Assembly: GCA_004028795.1 (NCBI GenBank)
Contig: SAIW01000007.1
Coordinates: 1 to 64,000 of the forward strand
DNA from: Chitinophagaceae bacterium
Lineage (GTDB): Bacteria; Bacteroidota; Bacteroidia; Chitinophagales; Chitinophagaceae
Length of the DNA: 64,000 bases
Direction of reading: 5' to 3'
Positions within the stretch are counted from its first letter, which is position 1. The number at the start of each line of letters is the position of its first letter. The notes beneath the pieces were generated by a model. That model did not search any database, was not told the DNA's origin, and was given only the letters and a program-made list of their open reading frames with translations. The translations under genes and the position numbers were made by a program. Of this stretch, positions 1 to 9,139 are shown piece after piece.

Positions 1-1140
1 TTCTTCCGTTGTTATAGCGGCCACTTAGATGCGGGTTCATATGTACTGAATGTTAGAAGCGGTAAAAAAGAACGTATCAGCCGTATTATGAAAATGTTTG
101 CTAACAAGCAAAACCCGATTGATTTTATTGAAGCAGGTGATATTGCAGCAGCAGTAGGTTTTAAAGAAATTAAAACCGGAGATACTTTATGTGATGAAAA
201 ACATCCTATCACTTTAGAAAATATGTTTATTCCTGAGCCGGTAATTGCTATTGCAGTTGAACCTAAAACTCAGGCAGACGTTGATAAAATGGGTATGGCC
301 ATTGCTAAATTGGTAGAAGAAGACCCAACTTTACGTGTAAATACTGATGAAGATACAGGTCAAACAATTTTAAGAGGCATGGGTGAGCTTCACTTAGAAA
401 TTATCATTGACCGTATGCGTCGTGAATTTAAAGTTGAAGTAAATCAGGGTGCACCTCAGGTGGCTTATAAAGAAGCTTTTGGAACTGTTGTTACACACCG
501 TGAAGTATTGAAAAAACAATCCGGTGGTCGTGGTAAATTCGCTGATATACAATTTGATTTAGGTCCTGCTGATGAAGAATGGTTAAAAGAGAACGAGGGT
601 AAACACTTCCAGTTTGTAAACGATTTATTTGGAGGTTCTATTCCTAAAGAGTTTGTTCCTGCCATTATTAAAGGTTTTGAAACCTCAATGACAACGGGTG
701 TTTTAGCGGGTTACCCTGTTAGAGATATGAAAATTCGTGTATTTGACGGTAGCTACCATGATGTGGATTCTGATGCAATGAGCTTTGAGCTTTGTGCAAG
801 AAGTGCATTCCGTGAAGCCGGTCGTAAAGCAAAACCTGTTTTATTGGAACCAATTATGAAAGTGGAAGTATTAACGCCGGATCAATACATGGGGGATGTT
901 ACAGGTGACCTTAACCGTCGTCGCGGTATGTTAGAAGGAATGGATAGCCGTGCTAACTTACAGGTAATTAAGGCTAAAGTTCCGTTGAGTGAAATGTTTG
1001 GTTATGTAACTCAATTACGTTCATTATCTTCAGGTCGTGCTACTTCTACTATGGAATTCTCTAATTACAATCCTGCACCAAATAATATTGCAGAAGAAGT
1101 AATTGCAAAGAATAAAGGAAAAGTAAAAGTTGAAGATTAA
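1..1140 (+). CDS. fusA: Elongation factor G, C-terminal part (5' end outside window)
   Basis: The reading frame is open from base 1, so the true start lies upstream; 379 codons are visible. EF-G is the GTPase that moves tRNAs and mRNA through the ribosome. The visible part lacks the G domain and covers the end of domain II, domain III (GMGELHLEI motif), domain IV ([12 protein letters not shown], the tip that enters the A site) and domain V ([17 protein letters not shown]). No disruption is seen. It ends 24 nt before a strong terminator. In most Bacteroidota fusA runs straight into rpsJ; here another gene lies between them. The family assignment is secure. Confidence 0.97.
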   Translation, partial: FFRCYSGHLDAGSYVLNVRSGKKERISRIMKMFANKQNPIDFIEAGDIAAAVGFKEIKTGDTLCDEKHPITLENMFIPEPVIAIAVEPKTQADVDKMGMAIAKLVEEDPTLRVNTDEDTGQTILRGMGELHLEIIIDRMRREFKVEVNQGAPQVAYKEAFGTVVTHREVLKKQSGGRGKFADIQFDLGPADEEWLKENEGKHFQFVNDLFGGSIPKEFVPAIIKGFETSMTTGVLAGYPVRDMKIRVFDGSYHDVDSDAMSFELCARSAFREAGRKAKPVLLEPIMKVEVLTPDQYMGDVTGDLNRRRGMLEGMDSRANLQVIKAKVPLSEMFGYVTQLRSLSSGRATSTMEFSNYNPAPNNIAEEVIAKNKGKVKVED

Positions 1141-1163
1141 TCATTAAAATCTATCATGTATAT

Positions 1164-1195
1164 AAAACCTGTTCTGAAAATGAACAGGTTTTTTT
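1164..1195 (+). terminator. Rho-independent terminator after fusA
   Basis: An 11-bp perfect stem (1164-1174 with 1182-1192) with a 7-nt loop runs into a T tract. It closes the str-type transcript (fusA) and separates it from the ligase gene and the S10 operon. Confidence 0.85.
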
Positions 1196-1224
1196 GTTTG
1201 TAAACGAAACTGTATTTTACAACC

Positions 1225-2559
1225 ATGTTCAATAATTTCTTCATAGAAAAACTACTATTACCTATTGCTGATTTTTTTTCCGGAACCACATTTATAAAGG
1301 ATTTAGATTATTGGAGAAACGTTGTAGGTAAAATGGATGCCGATGAATTGCATGAGTTGCAAAAGCAAAGACTAAAGGCTTTATTATTACATTCAACGCA
1401 AACAATTCCTTTCTATCAAAAACAAAATATTCATTTAACTGATAATCCTTTTGAAGATGTTAAGCAATTTCCCATCATGTACAAAAGCTTAATGAAAGAA
1501 AATTTGCATGAATTGCTTATTTATGATAAAACTAAAATGGTGAGTGAAAAAAGCAGCGGTTCTTCAGGTATTCAGGGAGAAGTGTTTATGACGTTGAATG
1601 AAAACAGAAATTATCAGGCAGCACAAACATCATTATGGGAGTGGAGCGGGTATAAATTAGGAAAGCCTTTTCTGCAAACAGGCATTACGCCTAACCGAGG
1701 TGTAGTAAAATCAGTAAAAGATTTTTTATTTAATACACATTATGTAAATGCTTACAACTTAAACAATGAGCAAATAATTAAAGACCTGCAAATTGCTAAA
1801 AGCAAAGGCTGTGCGTACTTTGGCGGATATGCATCTTCATTAAATGTTTATGCCGAAACCGCATTGCAGGCGGGTATTATTCATTTGAATTTTAAAGGAG
1901 TAATTTCCTGGGGCGATAAATTATTCGAACATTATAAAAAAAATATTGCAAAAGCTTTCGGCAACCCTGTTATAACTGAGCTATATGGCACTACGGAAGG
2001 TTTTGTAATTAGTGCAACCTGTAAATATGGTAACTATCATCAGTTAACGCCGCAAACTTATGTTGAACTATTAGATAAAAACGGAAATGAAGTTAAACCC
2101 GGTGAAATAGGTTACGTGGTGGTAACAAGATTAGATGCTGTTAGTTTTCCGTTAATCAGATATTATTTAGGCGATTTGGCTATTAAAGCAAATGAAGCCG
2201 AAAAATGTAACTGTGGAAGGGCTTTTCCAATGCTTGAAAAAATTATAGGAAGAGATACTGATATTGTTCATACTCCTTCAGGCAGGGCTTTAATCGTTCA
2301 TTTTTTTACCGGCATATTTGAGCATTTTGATGAAATAAAACAATTCAGAGTTATTCAAAAAGTAAAAACTGAAATTGAAATAGAATTTATTCCTTCTGCT
2401 ACTTTCAAGAGTTCTGCATTGGAAAGAGTAACAAACAAAATATACGAAAGGGCCAAAGAAGCTTTTCCTGTAAGGTTTTCAGAGGTGTCCATTATTCCTT
2501 CAACTGCTTCCGGAAAGCCTCAAATCATTCAAAACTTAATTGCTGAAAAATTGGTTTGA
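1225..2559 (+). CDS. Phenylacetate-CoA ligase-like (PaaK/CapK family) adenylate-forming enzyme
   Basis: The 444-aa protein belongs to the PaaK/CapK branch of the ANL superfamily, which activates a carboxylic acid with ATP. Visible signatures are the P-loop-like SSGSSGIQGEV (residues 110-120), ELYGTTEG, the acceptor-site stretch FPLIRYYLGDLA, and KCNCGRAFPMLEKIIGR, like the Cys-containing segment of PaaK. The substrate cannot be read from the sequence. CapK-like members are often tied to polysaccharide or lipid modification, and no such genes lie nearby. It sits alone between the fusA terminator and the rpsJ promoter, so it probably has its own promoter. The ATG at 1225 fits the family N-terminus. 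Confidence 0.8.
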   Translation: MFNNFFIEKLLLPIADFFSGTTFIKDLDYWRNVVGKMDADELHELQKQRLKALLLHSTQTIPFYQKQNIHLTDNPFEDVKQFPIMYKSLMKENLHELLIYDKTKMVSEKSSGSSGIQGEVFMTLNENRNYQAAQTSLWEWSGYKLGKPFLQTGITPNRGVVKSVKDFLFNTHYVNAYNLNNEQIIKDLQIAKSKGCAYFGGYASSLNVYAETALQAGIIHLNFKGVISWGDKLFEHYKKNIAKAFGNPVITELYGTTEGFVISATCKYGNYHQLTPQTYVELLDKNGNEVKPGEIGYVVVTRLDAVSFPLIRYYLGDLAIKANEAEKCNCGRAFPMLEKIIGRDTDIVHTPSGRALIVHFFTGIFEHFDEIKQFRVIQKVKTEIEIEFIPSATFKSSALERVTNKIYERAKEAFPVRFSEVSIIPSTASGKPQIIQNLIAEKLV

Positions 2560-2599
2560 GAAAAAGCAGTGAAATTCTTTAAAAAAGTTTCAAAATTTC

Positions 2600-2630
2600 T
2601 TGCACAGTAAATTGCATCCCCCTACCTTTG
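2600..2630 (+). promoter_or_regulatory. Bacteroidota-type promoter of the S10-spc operon
   Basis: TTG at 2600-2602 and TACCTTTG at 2623-2630 are 20 nt apart, matching the -33/-7 consensus of the Bacteroidota housekeeping sigma factor. The rpsJ ATG at 2661 lies about 30 nt further on, leaving a short untranslated leader. Confidence 0.75.
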
Positions 2631-2660
2631 CAACCCCAACGTAAAAATTGGGTCTTGAAT

Positions 2661-2966
2661 ATGTCTCAACGAATCAGAATAAAATTACAGTCTTACGATC
2701 ACAACTTAGTAGATAAGTCTGCTGAGAAAATCGTAAAAACTGTTCGCAGCACAGGTGCCGTAGTTACAGGGCCAATTCCGCTTCCTACAAGAAAAAGAAT
2801 TTTCACTGTTCTTCGTTCACCACACGTAAACAAAAAGAGTCGTGAACAATTCCAATTATGTACGCACAAACGTTTATTGGATATCTACACTTCTTCTTCA
2901 CGTACCGTAGATGCGTTAAGCAAATTAGATTTGCCTTCTGGTGTTGAAGTTGAAATTAAAGCGTAA
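2661..2966 (+). CDS. rpsJ: 30S ribosomal protein S10
   Basis: The 101-aa protein [10 protein letters not shown]... is a full-length S10, a 30S head protein also used in transcription antitermination with NusB. Signatures are [41 protein letters not shown] and the C-terminal [11 protein letters not shown]. An in-frame ATG-less extension reaches back to 2628, but this overlaps the promoter -7 box. The ATG at 2661 matches the family start and was chosen. It is the first gene of the S10-spc operon. Confidence 0.97.
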   Translation: MSQRIRIKLQSYDHNLVDKSAEKIVKTVRSTGAVVTGPIPLPTRKRIFTVLRSPHVNKKSREQFQLCTHKRLLDIYTSSSRTVDALSKLDLPSGVEVEIKA

Positions 2967-3246
2967 GCAAAAGTTCTTAAGTCATCTGCCAATCTTACTA
3001 AGAAAAAGCAGCTCTGATATAAATATTTTAAAACTCCATGATGATGGACGATTCTCAGATTCAGAAATCATACAAAACATGGAAAAACATATAAACAGGC
3101 CCTTCGAGGTTTGTTTACTACCGGTACTTCTTCTCTCAAAATTTTGAGAAACAATAGAAAAGGTCGGCAGAAACAAAAGGATTGAATGAAGCGAATTCAT
3201 CTGCTTCATGTCCTCATACCTCAGGCGGGCATAAACCGCAAAAACG
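2967..3246 (+). other. Structured 280-nt spacer / possible RNA leader before rplC
   Basis: This is the longest gap inside the ribosomal operon and no convincing gene is present. It holds several hairpins: 3093-3101 with 3108-3116 (9 bp including two G-U pairs, 6-nt loop); the 16-nt palindrome 3134-3149; and 3186-3192 with 3203-3209, which competes with 3183-3187/3195-3199. A small GC hairpin (3225-3228/3236-3239) sits 7 nt before the rplC ATG. In E. coli, L4 controls the S10 operon through a leader RNA. A similar autoregulatory role here is inference only. Confidence 0.5.
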
Positions 3247-3864
3247 ATGAAAGGTATTATTGGAAAAAAAATCGGGATGACCAGCATCTTCGCAGCCGAT
3301 GGCAAGCAAACTGCTTGTACAATTATTGAAGCTGGTCCCAATGTTGTAACTCAGGTTAAAACTCAGGAAACTGATGGTTACACTGCACTTCAATTAGCTT
3401 TTGGCGATAAAAAAGAAAAGCATTCTGTAAAAGCTGAACTAAATCACTACGCCAAAGCAAATACTGCTCCTAAAAAATTCACCAAAGAATTTCGTAATTA
3501 TTCAATTGAAAAAGCATTAGGCGAAACTGTTACTGTTGACATTTTTGCTGAAGGCGAAACTGTTGAAGTTGTGGGTACCACAAAAGGTAAAGGTTTTCAG
3601 GGTGTTGTAAAACGCCATGGCTTTAGTGGTGTGGGTGAAGCATCTCACGGTCAGCACGATCGTCAGAGAGCACCGGGTTCTATCGGTAACTCTTCTGATG
3701 CCAGCCGTGTATTTAAAGGAATGAGAATGGCAGGAAGAATGGGTGGTGACAGAGTGAAATTGAAAGGTTTGAAAGTAGTAAAAATTTTCCCTGAAAAAAA
3801 CTATATCCTTATTAGTGGTTCAGTTCCCGGACATAACGGTTCAATTGTTTTAATTCAGAAGTAA
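3247..3864 (+). CDS. rplC: 50S ribosomal protein L3
   Basis: This 205-aa L3 is an early-assembly 50S protein that reaches toward the peptidyl transferase centre. It begins [15 protein letters not shown] and carries the diagnostic segment [30 protein letters not shown] in two adjoining parts near residues 135-165. Length is normal. It follows the long structured spacer and is 21 nt from rplD, so L3, L4 and L23 are probably expressed together from the operon promoter, with possible extra control at the spacer. Confidence 0.97.
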   Translation: MKGIIGKKIGMTSIFAADGKQTACTIIEAGPNVVTQVKTQETDGYTALQLAFGDKKEKHSVKAELNHYAKANTAPKKFTKEFRNYSIEKALGETVTVDIFAEGETVEVVGTTKGKGFQGVVKRHGFSGVGEASHGQHDRQRAPGSIGNSSDASRVFKGMRMAGRMGGDRVKLKGLKVVKIFPEKNYILISGSVPGHNGSIVLIQK

Positions 3865-3885
3865 TCACAACTTAATTGAAAGAAG

Positions 3886-4515
3886 ATGCAAGTAGATGTA
3901 TTAAATATAAAGGGCGAAAAAACTGGCAGAGCAGTTGAATTACCGGAAGAAATTTTCGGAATTGAACCTAATGACCATGTTATTTATTTAGCTGTTAAAC
4001 AATATTTAGCGGCTCAACGTCAAGGTACACATAAAGTAAAAACTCGTGCAGAAGTACATGGTGCAAGCCGTAAACTTCACAAACAAAAAGGTACAGGTGG
4101 CTCCCGTAAAGGAAACATTCGTAACCCTTTATACAAAGGTGGTGGTACTATTTTCGGACCTAAACCTCACGGTTATGATTTCAAATTAAACCGTAAAGTA
4201 AAAGACTTAGCTAAAATTTCTGCTCTTAGCCATAAAGCAAAAGATGCTGCAATTGTTGTGGTTGAAGATTTAGCATTGGCGGCTCCTAAAACTAAAGAAG
4301 TTGCTAACGCAATGAAGAGTTTGAATGTTGCCGATAAGAAAACATTATTAATTATTGATAACTACAATGATAATGTTTACTTAAGCACCCGTAACATTCC
4401 GAATGTTGCCAGCACTTTATTAGCAGATATCAATACTTACGACATTATGAATGCAGATGTATTGGTAATTACAGAAAATGCAGCAAAAATTTTCGCTGAA
4501 AACGAAGCAGCATAA
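3886..4515 (+). CDS. rplD: 50S ribosomal protein L4
   Basis: The 209-aa L4 carries the conserved loop KQKGTGGSRKGNIRNP and the GGGTIFGPKPHGYDF segment that lines the exit tunnel. Domain length is normal and there are no gaps. In Proteobacteria L4 is also the repressor of the S10 operon. If that holds here, the spacer before rplC is the natural place to look for its target, but no homology to the E. coli leader was demonstrated. Confidence 0.97.
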   Translation: MQVDVLNIKGEKTGRAVELPEEIFGIEPNDHVIYLAVKQYLAAQRQGTHKVKTRAEVHGASRKLHKQKGTGGSRKGNIRNPLYKGGGTIFGPKPHGYDFKLNRKVKDLAKISALSHKAKDAAIVVVEDLALAAPKTKEVANAMKSLNVADKKTLLIIDNYNDNVYLSTRNIPNVASTLLADINTYDIMNADVLVITENAAKIFAENEAA

Positions 4516-4549
4516 GCAAAAAATTAAAAACGTTTCAACTTAATATAAA

Positions 4550-4849
4550 ATGAAACTTACAGAAGTATTAATAAAACCGATTTTAACTGAAAAGGCAAAT
4601 GCTCAACAGGAGAAATTGCGTCGTTATGCTTTTCGTGTAAACAAAAAAGCTAACAAATTAGAAATTAAAAAAGCAGTAGAAGAATTTTACGGTGTAACTG
4701 TAACAGATGTTAATACTGCTGTAGCCCCGGGTAAAAATAAAACCCGCTACACAAAAGCAGGCTTTATTCAGGGTGCAAAACCTTCTTATAAAAAAGCTTT
4801 TGTTACAGTAGCTGAAGGTGAAACGATTGATTTATACGCAAACATTTAA
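4550..4849 (+). CDS. rplW: 50S ribosomal protein L23
   Basis: The 99-aa L23 lies at the tunnel exit and is the docking site for trigger factor and SRP. Family features are VLIKPILTEKA at the N-terminus, YAFRVNKKANKLEIKKAVEEFYGV in the middle and a basic loop. It is in the usual place between rplD and rplB. Confidence 0.96.
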   Translation: MKLTEVLIKPILTEKANAQQEKLRRYAFRVNKKANKLEIKKAVEEFYGVTVTDVNTAVAPGKNKTRYTKAGFIQGAKPSYKKAFVTVAEGETIDLYANI

Positions 4850-4895
4850 CTATAGCAGGCGAAGCTGAAAATTTCGCTCATAAAAAATTAAAGAG

Positions 4896-5735
4896 ATGGC
4901 ATTAAAGAAATACAAACCAATGACAGCCGGCACACGCTGGAGAATTGGAAATGCGTATGCTGAAATTACAACATCAACTCCTGAAAAGAGTTTGTTGGAA
5001 CCATACAAAAAAACAGGTGGTCGTAATGCTCAAGGCCGTAGAGCAATGCGTTATATTGGTGGTGGTCATAAAAAGCATTACCGTATTATCGATTTCAAAC
5101 GTAATAAATATAATGTTGAAGCAACTGTAGCTTCAATTGAATACGATCCAAACCGTTCTGCATTCATTGCATTATTAAACTATGCTGATGGAGAAAAGAG
5201 ATACATTTTAGCTCCGCAAGGTTTACAGGTTGGTGCTAAAGTTATCAGTGGAGATGAGGTTGCACCTGAAATCGGTAATGCTCTTCAAATGAAGAACATG
5301 CCTTTAGGTACTATGATTCATAACATTGAAATGCAACCCGGTCAAGGTGGTAAATTAGTTAGAAGTGCCGGTGCTTCTGCTCAATTATCCAACAAAGAAG
5401 AAAAATACGCTGTTTTAAAGATGCCAAGTGGTGAGTTAAGAAAAATCTTAATTAATTGCTACGCAACAATTGGTGTTGTTTCAAACAGTGATCATAATCT
5501 GGAAACAGCCGGTAAAGCAGGTGTTAACCGTTGGAAAGGTATTCGCCCTCGTAACAGAGGTGTTGCTATGAACCCGGTTGACCATCCTATGGGTGGAGGT
5601 GAAGGTAGAGCTTCAGGAGGTCATCCACGTTCTCGTACAGGTAAATATGCCAAAGGTGAAAAAACAAGAACCAAAGGAAAAGGCAGCGATAAATTAATAA
5701 TTCAACGCCGTGATGGTAAAAAATTAACTAAGTAA
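4896..5735 (+). CDS. rplB: 50S ribosomal protein L2
   Basis: L2 (279 aa) is needed for subunit joining and peptidyl transferase activity. The protein starts [16 protein letters not shown] and holds the late conserved block [20 protein letters not shown], which contains the functionally important His. The C-terminus is the usual lysine-rich tail ([14 protein letters not shown]). Length and order are normal. Confidence 0.97.
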   Translation: MALKKYKPMTAGTRWRIGNAYAEITTSTPEKSLLEPYKKTGGRNAQGRRAMRYIGGGHKKHYRIIDFKRNKYNVEATVASIEYDPNRSAFIALLNYADGEKRYILAPQGLQVGAKVISGDEVAPEIGNALQMKNMPLGTMIHNIEMQPGQGGKLVRSAGASAQLSNKEEKYAVLKMPSGELRKILINCYATIGVVSNSDHNLETAGKAGVNRWKGIRPRNRGVAMNPVDHPMGGGEGRASGGHPRSRTGKYAKGEKTRTKGKGSDKLIIQRRDGKKLTK

Positions 5736-5791
5736 TTAATCATTGTTAAAATATTCCTGTAAAGGAAAAATAAACAACCAATAAAATAAAC

Positions 5792-6061
5792 ATGGCTCGT
5801 TCGATTAAAAAAGGACCTTACGTTGATCATAACTTAGAAGAAAAAGTTTTGGCAATAAATGAAGGAAAAGCAAAAAAAGGTGTTGTTAAAACATGGAGCA
5901 GAAGAAGCACTATCACTCCTGATTTTGTAGGACACACTTTTGCAGTGCATAACGGTAACAAATTCATTCCTGTTTATGTAACGGAATTTATGGTAGGTCA
6001 TAAATTAGGTGAGTTTGCACCAACAAGAAACTTTAAAGGACATTCAGGCAGTAAACAATAA
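5792..6061 (+). CDS. rpsS: 30S ribosomal protein S19
   Basis: The 89-aa S19 is a 30S head protein that contacts the A-site tRNA and pairs with S13. Recognised by [41 protein letters not shown] and the end [14 protein letters not shown]. It stops just before an AT-rich palindromic spacer. Confidence 0.97.
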   Translation: MARSIKKGPYVDHNLEEKVLAINEGKAKKGVVKTWSRRSTITPDFVGHTFAVHNGNKFIPVYVTEFMVGHKLGEFAPTRNFKGHSGSKQ

Positions 6062-6065
6062 TCTT

Positions 6066-6094
6066 ATTTGAAATTTCAAATTTCAAATTTCAAA
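6066..6094 (+). repeat. AATTTGAAATTTC-type palindromic spacer repeat, copy 1
   Basis: The rpsS-rplV spacer contains the perfect 16-nt palindrome ATTTGAAATTTCAAAT followed by further AAATTTC units at a 7-nt step. The same motif recurs before rplN (8258-8289) and before rpmD (12053-12083). No function can be read from the sequence. Confidence 0.7.
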
Positions 6095-6104
6095 TTAAAT
6101 ACAA

Positions 6105-6449
6105 ATGGAAGCAGTAGCTAAATTAAATAACTATCCAACAGGGCCTCGCAAAATGCGTTTACTGGCCGATGTTATACGTGGAATGGAAGTAGAGAAAGCT
6201 TTAGCTATTCTTGAGTTTCACCCGCAACACAATGCTGTTCCTTTAGCTAAATTGTTGAAAAGTGCAATAAGCAACTGGGAGCAAAAAAACAACGGTGCAA
6301 GTGCTGCAGACAGCAGTCTTGTTGTTAAAACTGTTTTTGTAGATGGTGGCAGAGTTTTAAAACGTATGCGTCCGGCACCACAAGGTCGCGGATACAGAGT
6401 TAGAAAACGCAGCAATCACGTAACATTAATTGTAGATTCTAAAAATTAA
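6105..6449 (+). CDS. rplV: 50S ribosomal protein L22
   Basis: L22 (114 aa) has a long beta hairpin lining the exit tunnel and forms part of the macrolide site. Seen: [18 protein letters not shown] near the N-terminus and the hairpin/C-terminal block [24 protein letters not shown]. Length is normal. It is 13 nt from rpsC. Confidence 0.96.
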   Translation: MEAVAKLNNYPTGPRKMRLLADVIRGMEVEKALAILEFHPQHNAVPLAKLLKSAISNWEQKNNGASAADSSLVVKTVFVDGGRVLKRMRPAPQGRGYRVRKRSNHVTLIVDSKN

Positions 6450-6462
6450 TTGAAACCATAAT

Positions 6463-7224
6463 ATGGGTCAGAAAGCAAATCCAATTGGTAACAGGTTAGG
6501 TATCATCCGCGGATGGGACAGTAACTGGTTCGGCAGCAAAAACGACTTTGCTGATAAACTAATTGAAGACAATAAAATTCGTACTTATTTAAACGCACGT
6601 ATTAACAAAGGCGGTATTTCAAAAATTGTTATCGAGCGTACGTTAGGTAAGCTAATTGTTACCATTCACACTTCTAAGCCCGGCATCATTATCGGTAAAG
6701 GCGGTGGCGAGGTTGACCGTGTAAAAGAAGAGTTGAAAAAGTTAACAGGTAAGGACGATGTTCAGATTAACATCTTGGAAATCCGTCGCCCTGAATTAGA
6801 TGCAACAATTGTTGGTGATACCATTGCACGCCAGATTGAAAACCGTATCAACTTTAAACGTGCTACCAAAATGGCAATTGCTTCTACACTTCGTATGGGT
6901 GCAGAAGGGATAAAAGTTAAATTGAGCGGACGTTTAGGTGGAGCAGAAATTGCACGTAGCGAAGAATTTAAACAAGGTCGTGTGCCTTTACATACTTTCC
7001 GTATGGATATTGATTATGCAAACGTATTTGCACAAACAGTTTACGGAAAAATCGGTATTAAAGTATGGATTTGTAAAGGTGAGGTTTTAGGTAAACGTGA
7101 GTTGAATCCAAACTTTGTAAGTAAAAACGAAGGTGGCAACGATAGAAGAGAAAGAGGTGGAGACAGAAGAGATGACCGCCGTGGTGGTGGAAGAGATGAT
7201 CGCAGAGGCGGGGGAAGAAGATAA
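6463..7224 (+). CDS. rpsC: 30S ribosomal protein S3 with Arg/Gly/Asp-rich tail
   Basis: S3 (253 aa) is part of the mRNA entry tunnel and helps unwind mRNA. Residues 1-220 are the normal two-domain protein. They include the KH type 2 domain with [19 protein letters not shown] and the C-terminal S3 domain ([33 protein letters not shown]). The last 30 or so residues are a low-complexity run of R, D and G repeating DDRRGGGR. This tail goes beyond the standard S3 core. Similar basic tails occur in other Bacteroidota ribosomal proteins, and their role is unclear. Confidence 0.96.
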   Translation: MGQKANPIGNRLGIIRGWDSNWFGSKNDFADKLIEDNKIRTYLNARINKGGISKIVIERTLGKLIVTIHTSKPGIIIGKGGGEVDRVKEELKKLTGKDDVQINILEIRRPELDATIVGDTIARQIENRINFKRATKMAIASTLRMGAEGIKVKLSGRLGGAEIARSEEFKQGRVPLHTFRMDIDYANVFAQTVYGKIGIKVWICKGEVLGKRELNPNFVSKNEGGNDRRERGGDRRDDRRGGGRDDRRGGGRR

Positions 7225-7248
7225 TTTTAAAATTTTCAATTTACAGAA

Positions 7249-7668
7249 ATGTTACAACCTAAAAGAAGTAAACATAGAAAGCAACAGAAAGGCCGCATAC
7301 GTGAAGTAGCAAAACGCGGTACTTCAATTTCATTCGGGTCTTATGCTATTAAAGCAATGGAACCAATCTGGTTAACAAACAGACAAATTGAAGCTGCCCG
7401 TCAGGCAATGACACGTGCAATGAAACGTGAAGGAAATGTTTGGATTCGTGTTTTCCCCGATAAAATTATTACCCGTAAACCATTAGAAGTGAGAATGGGT
7501 AAAGGTAAAGGTAACCCTGAGTTTTGGGCTGCAGTAGTAGAACCGGGTCGTATTATTTTTGAATGTGATGGTGTTTCTGAAGAAACAGCTAAAGAGGCAA
7601 TGCACCTTGCATCTCAAAAACTACCAATCAAAACAAAATTCATTGTAAGAAGAGATTTACAGGCATAA
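7249..7668 (+). CDS. rplP: 50S ribosomal protein L16
   Basis: The 139-aa L16 binds near the A-site tRNA elbow. Signatures are [16 protein letters not shown] at the start, [10 protein letters not shown]-like [36 protein letters not shown] and the end [13 protein letters not shown]. The family often carries a hydroxylated Arg in this region. Modification cannot be judged here. Confidence 0.97.
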   Translation: MLQPKRSKHRKQQKGRIREVAKRGTSISFGSYAIKAMEPIWLTNRQIEAARQAMTRAMKREGNVWIRVFPDKIITRKPLEVRMGKGKGNPEFWAAVVEPGRIIFECDGVSEETAKEAMHLASQKLPIKTKFIVRRDLQA

Positions 7669-7686
7669 ACTTACTAAACAACAGTT

Positions 7687-7896
7687 ATGGCAAACAAGAA
7701 ATTCGATTTTAATAAAAGCCTGAAAGATATGAACGAGAACGACCTGAAAGCTCGTATTCAGGAAGATCAACTTCGCTTGAAAAAGCTTGAATTTGCACAC
7801 GCAATTTCTCCATTGGAAAACCCAATGACAATTCGTGGTGTAAGAAAAGATATTGCCCGTTTACAAACGGAATTAAAAAAAAGAACATTGGCATAA
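7687..7896 (+). CDS. rpmC: 50S ribosomal protein L29
   Basis: The small 69-aa helical protein sits at the tunnel exit near L23. It shows the two-helix L29 pattern: MNENDLKARIQEDQLRLKKL, then a PLENPMTIRGVRKDIARL block and a basic end. Position between rplP and rpsQ is standard. Confidence 0.95.
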   Translation: MANKKFDFNKSLKDMNENDLKARIQEDQLRLKKLEFAHAISPLENPMTIRGVRKDIARLQTELKKRTLA

Positions 7897-7900
7897 ACCA

Positions 7901-7935
7901 AATTTGATGAAGCGATAATATCAACTCATCAAGTT
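7901..7935 (+). other. Spacer hairpin before rpsQ
   Basis: Bases 7901-7910 pair with 7926-7935 (10 bp with one G-U, 15-nt loop). It lies between the rpmC stop and the rpsQ start and has no T tract, so it is not a terminator. It may protect or space the transcript; this is inference. Confidence 0.45.
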
Positions 7936-7949
7936 TCAAATTGAAAAAA

Positions 7950-8207
7950 ATGGTTGAAAGAAATTTGCGTAAAACAAGGATTGGTGTTGTAACCAGTGAC
8001 AAAATGGCTAAAACAATTACTGTTGCTGTTGAAAGAAAAGTTAAACACCCTATCTACGGAAAATTCGTAAAGAAAACTACGAAGTTTCATGCTCACGATG
8101 AAAAAAGTGAGTGCGGAATAGGCGACGTTGTAAAGATTATGGAAACTCGCCCGTTAAGCAAAACAAAGCGTTGGAGGTTGGTAGAAGTAGTAGAAAAAGC
8201 AAAATAA
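7950..8207 (+). CDS. rpsQ: 30S ribosomal protein S17
   Basis: S17 is an OB-fold primary binding protein of 16S rRNA. The ATG at 7950 gives an 85-aa protein beginning [22 protein letters not shown], which matches the family start. A TTG three codons upstream is possible but less likely. Signatures are [25 protein letters not shown] and the end [21 protein letters not shown]. Confidence 0.95.
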   Translation: MVERNLRKTRIGVVTSDKMAKTITVAVERKVKHPIYGKFVKKTTKFHAHDEKSECGIGDVVKIMETRPLSKTKRWRLVEVVEKAK

Positions 8208-8215
8208 TTATTTCT

Positions 8216-8289
8216 AATTTGAGATTTGCGATTTGTAATTCTTACCGGAATTCTAAATATCAAATCTGAAATTTCAAATTTCAAATTTT
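8216..8289 (+). repeat. Large imperfect palindrome plus AAATTTC repeat, copy 2 (rpsQ-rplN spacer)
   Basis: The arm 8216-8241 pairs with 8248-8273 at 21 of 26 positions (22 with a G-U pair) around a 6-nt loop. It is followed directly by the same AATTTCAAATTTC units seen in the rpsS-rplV and rpsE-rpmD spacers. The shape resembles a small REP-like palindrome inserted between two ribosomal genes. Confidence 0.65.
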
Positions 8290-8295
8290 AAAAAG

Positions 8296-8664
8296 ATGAT
8301 TCAGCAAGAAAGCAGGTTAAATGTAGCTGATAACAGCGGTGCCAAAGAAGTACTTTGCATTAAAGTATTAGGAAACAGTGGACAGGATTATGCAAAGATT
8401 GGTGATAAAATAGTGGTAACCGTGAAAGATGCTATACCGGCGGGTGGTATTAAAAAAGGTACAGTTTCTAAAGCAGTTATTGTACGTACAACAAATAAAC
8501 TACGTCGTAAAGATGGTTCATACATCCGTTTTGATGATAACGCTGTTGTGTTATTAAACAACGCAGATGAGCCAAGAGGTACACGTATTTTCGGACCTGT
8601 TGCGAGAGAATTGCGTGATAAAGGATACATGAAAATTATTTCATTAGCTCCTGAAGTTCTTTAG
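8296..8664 (+). CDS. rplN: 50S ribosomal protein L14
   Basis: The 122-aa L14 contacts 16S rRNA at the subunit interface. Family features: [56 protein letters not shown] and the end [18 protein letters not shown]. It is complete and of normal length. A repeat-bearing spacer follows. Confidence 0.97.
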   Translation: MIQQESRLNVADNSGAKEVLCIKVLGNSGQDYAKIGDKIVVTVKDAIPAGGIKKGTVSKAVIVRTTNKLRRKDGSYIRFDDNAVVLLNNADEPRGTRIFGPVARELRDKGYMKIISLAPEVL

Positions 8665-8670
8665 TAAGTT

Positions 8671-8757
8671 AAATGCTGTAAGCTGTATGCTGAAAGCATT
8701 ATAATAAAAATATTTGAGCTAAGCGGTTGGCGTTTAGCATTAAGCTTTAAGCAAAAT
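8671..8757 (+). repeat. TTAAGC/GCTTAA-type repeat spacer (rplN-rplX)
   Basis: The 96-nt spacer is made of degenerate units of the kind AAGCTTTAAGCATT and TGCTGTAAGCTGTATGC. AATGCT (8672-8677) pairs with AGCATT (8695-8700), and a second cluster lies at 8734-8756. A closely related sequence closes the window after cysH (63947-63993), so it is a dispersed repeat type. Confidence 0.6.
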
Positions 8758-8760
8758 AAA

Positions 8761-9099
8761 ATGAGTAACAGATTTAAACCCAAATTCAACATTAAAAAAG
8801 GAGATAACGTAGTAGTTATTGCCGGTGATGATAAAGATTTAAAAAAACCTCGCAAAGTTTTAGAGGTAATTGTTGACAAAGGGAGAGTAGTAGTTGAAGG
8901 TGTAAATATTGTAACCAAACACACTAAACCTTCTGCTCAAAATACAAAAGGCGGTATTGTAAAAGTTGAAGCTCCTATTAATATTTCAAATGTAATGTTA
9001 TGGGATGCAAAAGCTAGTGCTGCCACTAAAGTAAAACGTACAAGAGAAAACGGTAAGTTGGTACGTGTATCTAAAAAATCGGGAGAAGTAATTAAGTAA
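8761..9099 (+). CDS. rplX: 50S ribosomal protein L24
   Basis: The 112-aa L24 is an assembly initiator of the 50S subunit. The KOW motif is visible at the N-terminus (IKKGDNVVVIAGDDKDLKKP), followed by VVVEGVNIVTKHTKPSAQ and GGIVKVEAPINISNVML. Length is slightly over the typical 103-105 aa because of the C-terminus. Confidence 0.95.
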   Translation: MSNRFKPKFNIKKGDNVVVIAGDDKDLKKPRKVLEVIVDKGRVVVEGVNIVTKHTKPSAQNTKGGIVKVEAPINISNVMLWDAKASAATKVKRTRENGKLVRVSKKSGEVIK

Positions 9100-9139
9100 T
9101 AAGCATGTTCCGTTGGTAATGGAACACAATTTATAAACT

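Noticed and set aside
2941-3147. A 68-codon ORF in the rpsJ-rplC spacer
   Set aside because: It overlaps the end of rpsJ, is lysine/leucine rich without a recognisable domain, and the region is better explained as structured RNA.
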